Shown piece after piece: positions 13,034 through 24,935 of a stretch of DNA of 64,000 nucleotides. The translations under genes were made by a program, and so were the position numbers. Position 1 is the first letter of the stretch; the number at the start of each line of letters is the position of its first letter. The stretch is from Magnolia sinica (lineage: Eukaryota; Streptophyta; Magnoliopsida; Magnoliales; Magnoliaceae). The notes beneath the pieces are model-generated. The model was given only the letters and a program-made list of their open reading frames with translations, did not search any database and had not been told where the DNA came from. Location: assembly GCF_029962835.1 (NCBI RefSeq), contig NC_080588.1:29497501-29561500 (forward strand), given 5' to 3'.

Positions 13034-13812
13034 TATAACGTCTCGAAAAAATCTGTACAAAGACCCGAGTATCACCTCAGGCAGAAATTACTAAGGATTG
13101 AATTCGGTAGAAATTAGACGAGAATTAATTAAGTATTAAACTAAATGATCAGTGAAATTATCTTGAACCACTATCTATAGAATGTGAGACCCAAAACCAT
13201 TAGGATCGCTAACTCAACATTACCTTACCTAAAACCCTAGGAGCAATCTCAAAACCCAGTTGCTCTCGGGAGCACATTAAAACTCTGTATCGGACCTAGG
13301 CCGCGCATCGAAAGTCCGATTACTGCGAAACTATAAGGTTAGGATCGTCATGCTGGGCTTGACAAACATCGCAAGAATCAAGCCCAAATAGTATGCAGAA
13401 ACACACAACTTGAGCCTGGAGCGAAGTGTGTGAGAAACGCGAATATCATTATAAAATGAACTCAAACTTAAGGGAATTGGAACATTCACCTGCGAAATTA
13501 AAGACTTCTGACCGTCAGATTCTGACCCAAATACACCCATGGATCAGGAAAATTTCTCTGCATAAGTCAGTATACTTGTGGCCCTGATCGATTGACGATG
13601 ACCGTTGAACTGATATAGGTCATCGGTAGTCGATCCATAAATCCGATCAGACCGAAACCTTAACCTGGCTTAGATCCATAGTTAGGGAACTTAATCTATG
13701 ACACAGGTGAGTAATGGGCCTCTAGACAAGTCCCGTTTGCCCGAAACAAACACTCTTTGGCTATAACCTAAGTATACCATGGCCCTGGGGCCATTGATAT
13801 CAGTTTTAAGCC

Positions 13813-13820
13813 TATATAAG
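13813..13820 (+). promoter_or_regulatory. LTR TATA box
   Basis: CCTATATAAGGCCC lies in the first quarter of the LTR and is followed about 30 bp later by a C/T-rich stretch and then by the GA-rich leader. This is the expected position for the element's own RNA polymerase II start. Confidence 0.55.
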
Positions 13821-13906
13821 GCCCTTAAATCACCCCTCTCTCATTTCATACGAATTCTCTAACCCTAGGAGAGAGAAGAGAGAAAAGAGGAGTAAAGAGT
13901 GAGGAG

Positions 13907-13910
<4 letters not shown>

Positions 13911-13940
<30 letters not shown>
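13911..13940. repeat. (GA)n microsatellite in the Tekay LTR leader
   Basis: A GA run of about 30 bp continues a purine-rich stretch that starts near 13867, about 50 to 100 bp downstream of the TATA box. Confidence 0.9.
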
Positions 13941-13944
<4 letters not shown>

Positions 13945-15092
13945 TGCTGGGATTTACTCCCACCACTCCACGTACTGAATCACCTCCCCACCATCGCTAC
14001 ACCGTCGATTTCAAATATGATTTGGGTAAGAAATCCTAACCCTAATCTCATTTTAGGAATCCAAATAGAGGAATCAACGTAATAGCTGACCTATTTCGTG
14101 ATTTAGGTAGCCATCTTGCTGTAGACGGAAGCATAGTGTACGAACCGAGTTCGTAACGAGTAAACCGATGAAAGGTGCGGACTATAAATATTTAGGTTAT
14201 GGTTTTTAAGGCTTTCAATGTCAGCAATGATTTGTGTCTGACTTGATTGCTATCATATGATATTAGTTACGACGTTTTTTTATAAACTACATATGTGTGA
14301 AATATGTAAACATAAAATGCATCCTATGTGTTTGTTGAAATGTTTGAATGAATGTGAAATCTTGATCTGTACTTATAGTAAGTTCTACTCTTAGATACAT
14401 GTATGTTATATACTTTATAACCGATGTTGTGAAATGAATTGCTATAATTCATGTCGTAATAAGTCTAGTCTATATATTTGGAAATGTGTAATCTATGTGT
14501 CTGTCAAAATGTCTGAATGAGATTTTGTTGATGGATTGTACTTATTAAGTGTATTGAGATAGGATTCTTAGTTTCCTTAGTCATATGAATAGTTTTCTTC
14601 ATGTATTGTAAATTGTCACTATATGATTTGTAGATGAAATGCATATGTCAAATTGTCTAATGTGTTTGATAAAATGCTTAAATGAGATTTATGTTTGTAT
14701 TGTTTGTTAAATGCTGATATGAGTAGCATATGTGATTCCTTATTGTATTTGAGTATGATTGGGACTACTAAATAGTCTAGGCAATTGGTAACGGTTCCTG
14801 TTTGAACGGCCAAACTAGTTTCGCCACGTTAGATACATTCAAGGAATCTGAGTCGTACGATGATTGTCGACGGTGGTCAACCACGCGGAATGCTTACGCG
14901 ATCTATGTCGATCGATTTAACATACACTCATACCAATCGCACTTGTCAAGTAACCCGATTTAACATGTAGGGACGTTATTGCTTGAATCTAAGGTATCAC
15001 TTACCAATGCAAAGCTCGTTTAAACCATGGTACCAAGATCCGCCAAGACTCATGAGCCGGACATGGTATGGGACACTGTGGTCGAGCTGTCG

Positions 15093-15290
15093 ACCTACGT
15101 TGGGTGACGAGCCTCCCCGTAGTGACCAGTGAGCAACCCAAACTCGTGAGCCAAATACGCTGGTATGAGACACTGTATTCGAATTGTTGGCCTACGATGA
15201 GGTAACGAGCCTTCCCGTAGTGACTTCAAGTATAAACTAGACTTACGGTGAGGTGACGAGCCTCTCCGTAGTGACCTCAAGTGTAAACTC
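15093..15290. repeat. Three-fold internal repeat of the Tekay LTR
   Basis: The module GGTGACGAGCCTCCCCGTAG followed by TGACC occurs near 15104, 15200 and 15252 with small changes. Direct repeats of this kind are common inside long Gypsy LTRs. Confidence 0.75.
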
Positions 15291-16203
15291 ATGAACTTAC
15301 TTATCCACTACTTTCATCAGGGATGATGCCCTACAACTTGCCTATTGTATGTGATTAACTAGGATTGATGACCCTAGATGGATCATTATTTGGGAAAGTG
15401 ATATAAAGGGAGGTACCTTAGCTTCCCGAATCTTCTATATGAATAAATCTAATTAAGTATTGGATAACATGACCATGCACCGCATTGCATGTGCTTTGGT
15501 GAGAAAGCACACGTTTAGGGATTTTGTCATACTTGATCCTGAGATGATGTCATTGAAGGAGTGCAGGTGAAGGCATGCATCATTACGGCATATCATTCCT
15601 GCATTAACAAGAGTACTTAGGACATGATTGTTATACTGCTTTATCATTACTGCTTGACTAAATTGATAACATGTTAACCTTTACCTTATAGTACCACTGA
15701 GTTGATCACTCACTCTCACTCTAGGACGGTGTTTTAAAACACCAACCAGACTTTGATTTAGATGCAGGTTCCGATGCGGCTTACACGACGGAGCTAGACT
15801 TATTGGATGAGGAGGAGGAATTCTCATATGTTCAGCTATTAGGCGGGTCTCTATAGACCTTATTCTAATTCGACAGGATTACAAGGTTACATGGATTAGA
15901 TGGACAGTTGTATTTTGATTTTTTGTAAATTTTAGAATAAACACATGTCTATATTCAGCCTGGAACAGATTCATACTCCGGATGGTGAAACATTTTTATG
16001 ATATAATTCAAGTACTTAAGTCTTCCCCTTGCTTAATTTGATTGCACCTGGAGTATGATATATTATTTTAGAATAATCCCACTCATGTTTAATGCACTAA
16101 CATGAACAATATTTAAATATCATTATCTATGTTGCATAAGTGATGCATCGAATCTCGGGAGTTGAGCCTTTACTTGACCCTCGATTTTTGGGGTATTATA
16201 AGT

Positions 16204-16215
16204 TGGTATCAGAGC
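16204..16215 (+). other. Primer binding site, tRNA-iMet type
   Basis: TGGTATCAGAGC lies 3 bp after the LTR end. It is the standard plant initiator-Met primer motif. Confidence 0.95.
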
Positions 16216-17091
16216 ATAATTTGGATTAAACTGGACCTGGGTTATGGTAACACAATGCACACTGACGTACGTTGACTTAGGTGGGGGCGATAAATCGTAG
16301 AAATGATCATAGGATCCCAAGTTTCACCGGCGGGTGAAACTGACCCTTGAAATGTGACCCGTATGCATCTGTGATCATATGAAATGATCTCAATAACTTT
16401 TTCAACCATCAATCGATGGGTTTGTACGATGATTCGGTGAATACCACCCTCAAATGACCCGAAAAGCATGAATACGCACTCGTTCGGACCCGAAACCACC
16501 TCAAACGAACGAGGGGGCCCAAACCAAGAAAATTAGTGGGACTCAGGGGGTCCCCCGCACATTTTCAGCACTCAGGGAGGGGGGCCACCCCCCGCGGTCT
16601 AGTAGACCGTGGTGCCACCACGCCGACCGCGGCGCGCCACGCTTATGTCCAGCGGGCCGCGGCGGGCCCGTGGGTCTGGCGGCCCGCCGCCCTTCACACA
16701 CTCATGTGGGTCCCCCCCACGTGTGGGACCACTCTATTTCTCCCCTTTTTGCTTCATTTCACTCCCCACCTAGCTTCAAAACCCTTCCAACCCCTCTAAA
16801 ATCTAATTTTTCTTCTCAAATCTCCCTTCCATTTTCATATCTTCTTCTTCTTCTACGATACATACCCACCTCCACTATTTTCCTCGAAACCCATCACTTA
16901 CCACCTTCTATCTTCCTATTTCCTCTCATTTAAGCACACAAATCCCTCTGTGTCTCATAAACCCCAAAACCTACCAACCTATCTCACCTTGCAAGCTTTT
17001 CCAACCATATGGCCCTCTTTAAGATAGTGGCCACCGTATTCTCGCTCTCCACACTCCTTTCTCTCATGGGGAAAGAGAAGGGTGTCCACAG

Positions 17092-18247
17092 ATGAAGGCG
17101 GGCCTAGCCGCTAGACCCGTCCGAGGAAGAAAGCGGGTGTAGAAGCAAGTACAAGCGCCGCACGAGAGCAAAGGATGAAGCGGGATCTCGATCCCCAGAT
17201 TCCACTTGAAAGAGCTCTACCGACAGACATCGGATATGGTAAGTTTCGTGGCCATAAAGTTGTGTCTGAAGCGCATGTGGACAAAAGGCTATTTGGGTTA
17301 TATCCGGTAATGGACCTCCTGTTGGAATCCAGGTGGGGTCTCATATTTGAAGGCAAGTCTCATGCATGTTAGACCACTGTCCAAGCCTTCTATGCCCGTA
17401 TACGGGATCCATTACTGGAGCCTCTACATATTACTATACCAGTGAGAAGGCGGGAAGCAATAGTCAATGTGGAAGTGATGGCCCGAATTATGGGAATTGT
17501 ATGATGGTAGACTTCCGCCTACTCCACCACATCTTCACTTATAATATGTATCCTAGGTGAAGCAACCATACTGAATGCACTCGATTGACGGTAGACTTCC
17601 TGTACAGAGCTCGACAGGGAGACAAGCTGTGTCTGCCTACATTCGCCCAACTACAGATAATCCAGACCGCATGCTCTGTTAGGAGAGATGTTTCACTCCC
17701 ATTTGGCCGACTTATATGCAAGATTGCTCGAGAGTTTGGCTATAGACTTAACATGGATGAGCTTGCGCCGATCCACTTCATTAATGACACTACGCTCAAC
17801 AACACGGGAATTGGCCCTCGACAATGTCAAGCCTGACTCGATGAGCATGAGGGCGAGACAAAAAGTGAAGAGGAAGAAAGTAATGAAATAGAGGAAGAAA
17901 GTAATGGCGAAGAGGAAGAAAATGAAACAGAAGAAGGAAGTGAGGAAGGAAGAAGTGAGGAAGAGGAGGAGGAGTCCCAAGATTTAGATGGGGGACCTCC
18001 TACTGCTACACGTGAACACTGCTGTGATCAGGCCACCCTGGAAGCTCACCTGGCTCAGATTAAAGAAAACCAAGCCGCCCTGATACAAGAGGTCAACGAG
18101 ACCCAGGCTGAATTGAAGCAAAAGCATGAAGAGAGTCAGGCTTACATAAAGCAAAGATTTAAGAAGATGTCCCGCACTCTAAAGGCCCTCCTGTGCTATA
18201 TGCAGGACAAGGGTGCTCCTCCACCATCACCAGATTCGGACGGCTAG
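17092..18247 (+). pseudogene. Accessory ORF upstream of gag in the Tekay-like element (plant-transposon-protein-like), broken
   Basis: A long coding-like stretch lies between the primer site and gag, where a standard Tekay element has only a leader. Pieces read in order as a basic N-terminus (ARPVRGRKRV), a globular region (ALPTDIGYGKF, LLLESRWGLIFEG, then VQAFYARIRDPL), a second globular region (TVDFLYRARQGDKLCLPTFA, RLICKIAREFGY), an acidic Glu/Ser/Asn-rich stretch and a charged coiled-coil-like C-terminus (LEAHLAQIKENQAALIQEVN) ending at the TAG at 18245-18247. At least one frameshift (about 17500-17585) and in-frame stops (17370 and 17834) break it. The globular part resembles the domain Pfam calls putative plant transposon protein; that assignment is from memory of the family and unverified. 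Function is unknown. Confidence 0.6.
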
Positions 18248-18534
18248 TCATACGATGCAGTTGACTTTTAGTTTGCTTTGTTCTTATTTTCTTTTATAAT
18301 AGCCTTGGTAGGCTTGGTTGGTTGTTAGTGTGTTTAGTGTTTAAAACTTATGTTAAAATAGCTCACATGCATCTTCTATCATGATCCATGTAAGTCTACA
18401 TCTCATGTATTGTGACAATTTTGGTTAAATGAAATGCATGAAGCTTCTTTTGATTTGGAATGTGAATAATGTTTGGATAAGTGTGTTATTATGCAAAATC
18501 TTACACGGGTTGCACCCTATATTGTATATAGGGA

Positions 18535-19560
18535 ATGCCACCTAAGAGCACTCGGAGCACTGCACGTCTCATATTTAGCAGATCGTTTAACGGGGCACCT
18601 CCCCTAAGCGATAGCCACACGGACCCTGGTTTGGGCCCTGATAGTGACACCATGATGGATTCACAGCCAGCCACTAGCCCCACCAGTGGGCCAACACCTA
18701 GTGCACCACCGGTTCCAGAATAGAATCGTGCATCTACCTCGATGCCCCACATGCCTCAGGCGGCTCCTCCTCCTGATAGGTTGGAGCAGATGATGCTCCT
18801 AATGCAGCAACAGCAGCAAGTTTGGACCACGATCGCAAGGGCCCTTGCACAAAACATGAATATGGTCCCGCCTGAACCACCTGTGTAGCTTGTTGGGAAT
18901 ATGAATGCCTGCAGTTTATTCGAACGCTTTCAGCGTTTCTAACCTCCCACCTTTACAGGCACTTATAGGCCTGAGGAGGCCGAATACTGGCTCGACCGCA
19001 TCTCTAAGATGCTAAAGCCGCTGCACTGCACTGAGGCAGAGCAAGTAGAGTTGGTTACCTATATGTTTGAGAAGGAGGCCAGTCTCTAGTGGGACAGCAT
19101 CCTATGAACAGTTTCCCCTAGATACGTATGGAGTGGGATGCGTTTGAGACCCACTTCCATGGAAAATACTTCCTCCTCACTTACCGTAATGAAAAGGAGG
19201 GTGAGTTCCTTAGCCTCTGAAAGGGAGGGATGTCTATGTCAGAATATGAGAACAGATTCATGGAGCTAGCTAGATATGCTCCTTTGATACTAGCAGATGA
19301 GTCGATGAAGAAGCGGTGATTTTCAGAGGGTCTGTGGCCTGAAATCCATACGAAAATGTGTTGCACTAGTATTCCCAATTATGTTGAGATAGTAAACATG
19401 TCCTTGTAAGCTGAGTAGGATGGGGATAGACTGTCTCATACACGTGTGCCCATGAGCCTGAGGCCTCGACCTAACTTGCCGAACCGACTATTCCTCGGCA
19501 AGAGGCCACATGTAGATTCACCTCCCAAGCTTATAGCTCCACCGACCCAACAGAGGTGAT
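18535..19560 (+). pseudogene. Tekay-like gag, decayed
   Basis: The ATG at 18535 opens a Ser/Pro-rich N-terminus (MPPKSTRSTARLI) followed by a Gln run (LLMQQQQQVW). The retrotransposon gag domain is seen in FQRFXPPTFTGTYRPEEAEY, KMLKPLHCTEAEQVELVTYM and, in another frame, YFPLTYRNEKEGEFL, GMSMSEYENRFMELARYAP and MCCTSIPNYVEIVNMSL. Stops at about 18723, 18887 and 19088 and one or more frameshifts break it. No intact zinc knuckle (CX2CX4HX4C) was found after it. In the ancestor it formed the capsid. Confidence 0.8.
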
Positions 19561-19839
19561 CTGATCTATGGTGAACCTAGCGTAAGAGGATGGGCCATAC
19601 GGACACTTATTACTTTATCAAGATGAGAGATAACGGCTTTACGCCACTTCAGAAGATCAACCATCAGTTGCCACAAGCCATTTCAGCTCCACCTCTATGA
19701 TCAGCACCGCCAGCACAACCTTCTTACAGACTAAATGTACCTCGAAGTAGGCCGCCTCAATGACCTATAGCAGCGCAACCAAATCATCATCAACAAGCGC
19801 GTGTGCATACGCTTGTAGCTAAAACATCTGAGTCAGCAG

Positions 19840-22239
19840 TTACAGTGCCTTTAAGCCTTCGAAGTCACTGCCCACATCCAAGGTATACCAGTTTTTCTAT
19901 TGGTGGACACCAGGTCCACTTTTTCGATGATATCATACTCTACGGTCAAGCATTTAAGGTTGAATACTACCCGTATGGTTGGGGTGAGAGTCATTGCGGC
20001 AGTAGGAACCTTCATAGATGCCACTAAGCTTTGTAAGGGTTACTTGATAGACGTAGGAAGTAGGGTGGTGTCTGTTGACCTGATCGTCACCACGATATAC
20101 CATTACGACATCATCCTTAGCATGGATTAGCTTATTGAAATGAAGGCCGAGATCGACTCCGAAACCCGACTAGTGATGGCACACGGGCCTGAAAACACGA
20201 CCTTCACTTTCCCCCTTCCGGGTTCTTTATTATGCTTCCCTATTGAAAGATCATAATGGTCCGACACTTGGAAACACGCCTATGGTCCAGGACTTTTGGG
20301 AAGTGTTCCCTGGATTACCTCCTCGGTGCGAGATCGACTTTACTATCGACCTTGTGCCTGGTGCGACACCCATTTCCTTACCCATGTATCACATGCCTCC
20401 ATGTGAAATGGAGGAATTGAGGAGACAGATTGATAATTTGTTAGATTCAGGTTTTATACGACAGAGTGTATCTCCTTGGGGAGCACCTGAGTTGTTTGTG
20501 AAGAAGAAGGATGGATCACTGCATTTGTGTATTGATTATCGCAGGTTGAACCAAGTGACAGTCAAGAACAAGTATCTGTTGCCCAGGATAGATGATCTGT
20601 TTGACCAGTTGAAAGGGGCACAGTATTTCTCGAAGATCGACTTACAGTCCGGGTACCATCAGTTACGCGTCAGGGATGAAGACGTATAGAAGACGGCATT
20701 CAGAACCAGTTTTGGGCACTACGAGTTCCTAATGATGTCGTTCAGACTCAAACGCACCGACGGTGTTCATGGACCTCATGAACCAGGTGTTTCGGCCGTA
20801 CCTGTACCAGTTCGTCATCGTATTTATAGATGACATCTTGATATACTCCAAGAGCTAAAAGGATCACGAAGAGCACCTGCGAGCAGTTTTTGATACACTC
20901 AGGAAGAACCAGTTATTTTCTCAGTACAAGAAATGCGACTTTTGGAAGGAAGAAGTCAAGTTCCTGGGACATGTGATGTCCAAGGAAGGTATTGCTGTGG
21001 ACCTTGCCAAGGTGGCTACAGTTCAGGACTAGGAGCAGCCTGGTTTGGTTACAAAAGTGAGGAGTTTTCTGGGACTTGGTGGCTACTATCACCAATTTAT
21101 TAAAGATTTTTCCAAGATAGCCAGACTGTTGTCTCAGCTTACTCGAAAGGATCTTAGGTTTGCCTGGCATGAGGAGGTAGAAGCTGCCTTTCAGGAATTG
21201 AAGGACAAGTTGATGTCCGCACCCGTGCTAGTATTGCCAGAGCAAGGAGTTAGATATACGATATACACCGATGCATCTCGTGTCGGTTTGGGTTGTGTTC
21301 TTATGCAGAAGGACGGAGTGATCGTCTATCCCTCGCAACAGTTGAGGAAGCACGAAGAAAACTACCCTACGCACGACCTGGAATTGGCAGCAGTTATCTT
21401 CGCATTAAAGCTCTAGAGACATTACCTCTATAGAGAGGAGTTCGAGCTCTTTTGTGACCACAAGAGCCTCAAGTACATATTCATGTAGAGGGACCTGAAT
21501 ATGAGGCAGCAGCAATGGATGGAAACCTTGAAAGACTTCAAGTTTGAGGTCTCCGGCCAACCTTGTAGCAGACACGTTGAGCCACAAGAAGATGATAGCA
21601 TTTACAGCTCCACTGATGATACAGAAATGGAATATGCTCAAGTTTGTGTGAGACTTCGAACAAAAGCTTACAGTAAAGGAGCCGTTCAAGAGCGTTGCAC
21701 ACATCCATGTAAAGCCACTTATTGATGACCAAATCATTGCGGCACAGGAAGAAGATGAACTATTAGTGAAGATGAGAGAACAAGCAAGTGGCAGTGAAGA
21801 CTCCGAATGGAAGGTTGGTCTGGATGGAGGTTTGAGGTATCGTGACCGTCTGTGCGTCCGAAATCTCCATGACTTGAGGAAGGAAGTTCTAGAAGTTGCT
21901 CACAATTTGAGGATGGCAACGCATCCAGGTAGTACAAAGATGTACCGAAATATGAAGTGTTTGTACAGGTGGGAAAACATGAAGGCCCATATAGCAGATT
22001 TCATATCCCGTTGTCTCACGTGCTAGCAAGTCAAGGCCGAGCATCACCGACCTCCTGGATTGCTTCAACCCATGCCCATAGCTGAAGACCGATTGACAAA
22101 ATCGGCTCATTTTCTCCCTATTGGAGTTTCAAACTCAACAAATGATTTGGCCAAGCTGTACATCAAGGAGATAGTACATCTGTATGGAGTACCTATGGAG
22201 ATTGTGTCAGATCGAGATACGCAATTTACGTCTATCTTC
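19840..22239 (+). pseudogene. Tekay-like pol: protease, RT, RNase H, partial integrase, broken
   Basis: Protease is seen as FLLVDTRSTFSMIS near 19900; the catalytic D-T/S-G is DTR here. RT runs about 20240-21000 with [44 protein letters not shown] and, after a stop and frameshift at about 20690-20760, the intact catalytic FIDDILIYS. RNase H is about 21240-21420 ([32 protein letters not shown]). Integrase begins at about 21820 with a zinc-finger-like segment (HPGSTKMYRN, CLTC followed by a stop). The text then jumps from LLQPMPIAE straight to DRLTKSAHFLP, losing about 30 residues that normally carry the first catalytic Asp. It stops after SDRDTQFTS. Confidence 0.85.
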
Positions 22240-22365
22240 AAAATGGGTCATGTAAATACAATATATACATCAAAATGGGTCTCAAATCATGTGGGCCCTA
22301 AATCATAAAAATCAACGGTGGAGATTCCCTTTTCACCAAAAATACAAGGTCTAGATGACCTTTTC
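22240..22365 (+). mobile_element. Family X copy B, segment 2
   Basis: ATACATCAAAATGGGTC, CATGTGGGCCCTAAATCA and AAGGTCTAGATGACC match copy A at about 4885-4955. This short stretch is the remnant of copy B between the truncated Tekay element and the insertion of copy C. The last five bases, TTTTC (22361-22365), are the left target-site duplicate of copy C. Confidence 0.7.
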
Positions 22366-24240
22366 TGTCACGCTCCAAACCTGGAAATCAGATTCACAGG
22401 AATCCCGATCACCGAATTCGGTGCTGACAGCCTCCGTAGTACCCCATTCTTGGTTCGTAGCGTCCATATGCTAGATTTCGATTCTGAGATCTTACAAGGA
22501 GGATTTTTTTGGTACATTTAACTCATAATAAGCATAACCACAAGATTACTCAATTCACAAAGGCAACATCATTATCACATAGCCACTAATATAATCATTT
22601 CAGTGCAATGCTAAAAAGGAAATACATAAATCGAAAATCAAGCTCCAGACGACTACTATACGCTCCAAGCTCAACACTGCTGCAACCTAACATTACCTAC
22701 ATACATCTATCGTGCATAAGCTTATAGAAAGCTTAGAGGGTGGTGTAAGTGTGTGCACAAGGTAAGTGTCAAGTATTCAATACAATGTCATAATCATACA
22801 ATACCGAAAATACTGGTAATCCATAAATCGTACAATGTCGGAATAAGCAGAATTACTGACAAGATCATGAATTATCAGAGTAAGCAAAAATACTGACAAG
22901 ATCAAGAATTATCAGAGTAAACAGAAATACTGACAAGATCACAAATCATAAGATAACAGAGTAAGCGAAAATACTGACAAGTCCATAAGTCATACAATAT
23001 TAGAATACGCAATACGAATCAACTATGTAAATGAGGAGTCATAGGGCGCCAAATGTCAGATGCAGATGATGCAATGCAATATACAATCCTGATGAGTAAC
23101 ACAAATAGCGTCAGCTATACCTAGATCATATAAATGTAGAAACACAATAACCCAAATTGTCATATGCCGCAGATATAATGCAATATGCTGTGCGAATGGA
23201 GTGACTATGCTAGAGTGTGAAGTCGGGATGATAGTACGTAGTATCGCAGGCTATGGGGCCCATCACAAGGGACTTCTATCCCAAATAGTCTCATACCTAA
23301 TTTGGATAGTCAGTCTCAATGTGGTAACTCCTGATCTCAGGTTAATCACGTGCCCTAACTGAAATCCTGGCTATTGCGAATGTACACATAACAAATAGTT
23401 ACGCACCATCAACCTAAGTGGATAGTGAATGAATGAATGAATGAGTATGCAACTCCTGCTCAATAAGTCCACATATCAGTATAGTTCATCTCTGGGATCA
23501 TCACCGGGGTTTAGTACACTCCAAATGGCACTGCCCCTCCCAGCAGCACAGTCCAAGTGAGCGTAAGAAACCTCACTATCCGCCTGGCCAATAGTCTGTC
23601 AATACCTATCTGACACGTCGATAGCGGACCCATTCACGAGCTGGTCAAACTCAACCTAGTAATGCCTCCTACGCTTGGGCGGGTAAGGCCACACCCCCTC
23701 CCAACAGACCACGACACAGTGGGAGACGCAGCCTCTTGGTATTTGGCACTCAGGCGCTCATGTATCTACTCAGTCTCGACGTTGGGGCATCCTCTAGTAC
23801 CAAGAGGGTTTAGGGATTTTCACTCAAGGCCATCTATGGCAGCCCGATGCTAGTAACAGATTTTCGGTGTCTCATCTGGCCATCCACGATATGCCTGTGG
23901 AGGCTATGGCCCTAATGTCGCTAGGGCATACAATAATTATAATGCAAGGTGCATGAGTCATACAATCCAGTCATACATCAATCCTGTGCATACCGTGCGC
24001 TCATGTGAAATAACCTCCACCTATTAAGGAGTCTTATAATAACATGTTCAATGACATATGCAATGATCAACCACATCTCATAACAAATATGTAGATGCTG
24101 CGTATGGGCATGTATCATGATGTTATGTTGTCACATACTCATAATTGGTATCAATAACGGGCATCAACAATCGACCTCGACAATGTGGACATTTAACCTA
24201 CATTGCCCCAAGGAATGGCCCATATAGAGCCTAACATACA

Positions 24241-24490
24241 GTGGACCCATGGCCTCACACAAGGGCCAAATATACAACACCATGGGCTCCATCGCCTAGA
24301 CCTCAAATGCACCACAATGAGCCTCATCACATAAGCCTCATATACATCACATTGGGCCTTAAACACGGGCTGAATACACATCACAACGGGCCTCAAATAC
24401 AGGCCGCATATACATCACATTGGGCCTCAAACACAGGCCGAATGTACATCACAATGGACCTTAAATATGGGCCGCATATACATCACATTA
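24241..24490. repeat. TGGGCC/ATACATCACA array in copy C, part 1
   Basis: Units such as GGGCCTCAAACACAGGCCG followed by an ATACATCACAT-like stretch repeat about six times. A related stretch with CATCAAGTGGGCCCCAAATA-like units follows at 25020-25480. Confidence 0.7.
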
Positions 24491-24935
24491 GGCCTCGATA
24501 ATCAGAATCGACAATCAGCCACAACAATCGGAATCGATCAATCATCGGCCTTGATGATTAGAATCGACAATCAACCACAATAATCAGAATTGATCGATAA
24601 TTGGCCTCGATGATCGGAATCGATCGATAATCGTAATCGGCAAATCGGTCACATCAATCGGAATCGACAATCGGTCACGATAATCGGCCTTGATTGTTAA
24701 TTGGCAATCGGCCACAATAATCGGAATCGATCAAAAATCGAAATCGACAAATTGGTCACGATAATCAAAATCGACAATCAATCAGGACAATCAAAATCGG
24801 CAATCAGTCATGACAATCGGAATCGATTGATAATCGGAATCGGCAAATCAGTCACATCAATTGGAATCGACAATCAGTCATGGCAATCGGAATCGATCGA
24901 TAATTGAAATCATTGATCGACTGAACATGGCCTAA
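24484..24935. repeat. Tandem array of ACAATCGGAATCGATC-like units in copy C
   Basis: About 450 bp consist of AATCGGAATCGA, CAATCGGTCACGATAATCGG and GATCGATAATCGGAATC variants with a short, irregular period. It is not present in copy A at the equivalent place, so it is an expansion private to copy C or lost in the others. Confidence 0.8.

Larger units (their letters stand above)
13034..16200 (+). repeat. Tekay-like 5' LTR, 3.17 kb
   Basis: It starts TATAACGTCTCG (a TG-to-TA change of the usual TGTAACG start) and ends GGGGTATTATA (usual end TATTACA), directly before the primer site. It contains a TATA box, a GA-rich leader and a three-fold internal repeat. There is no partner LTR in the window. 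Confidence 0.8.
13034..22239 (+). mobile_element. Tekay-like Ty3/Gypsy element, 5' LTR complete, 3' end lost
   Basis: The order is 5' LTR, tRNA-iMet primer site, accessory ORF, gag, protease, RT, RNase H and integrase core. The similarity breaks just after the integrase motif DRDTQFTSIF at 22239, where copy B of family X resumes. The integrase C-terminus, chromodomain region, PPT and 3' LTR are absent, so this is a deletion derivative and not a complete insertion. Many stops and frameshifts show it is inactive. Confidence 0.85.
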
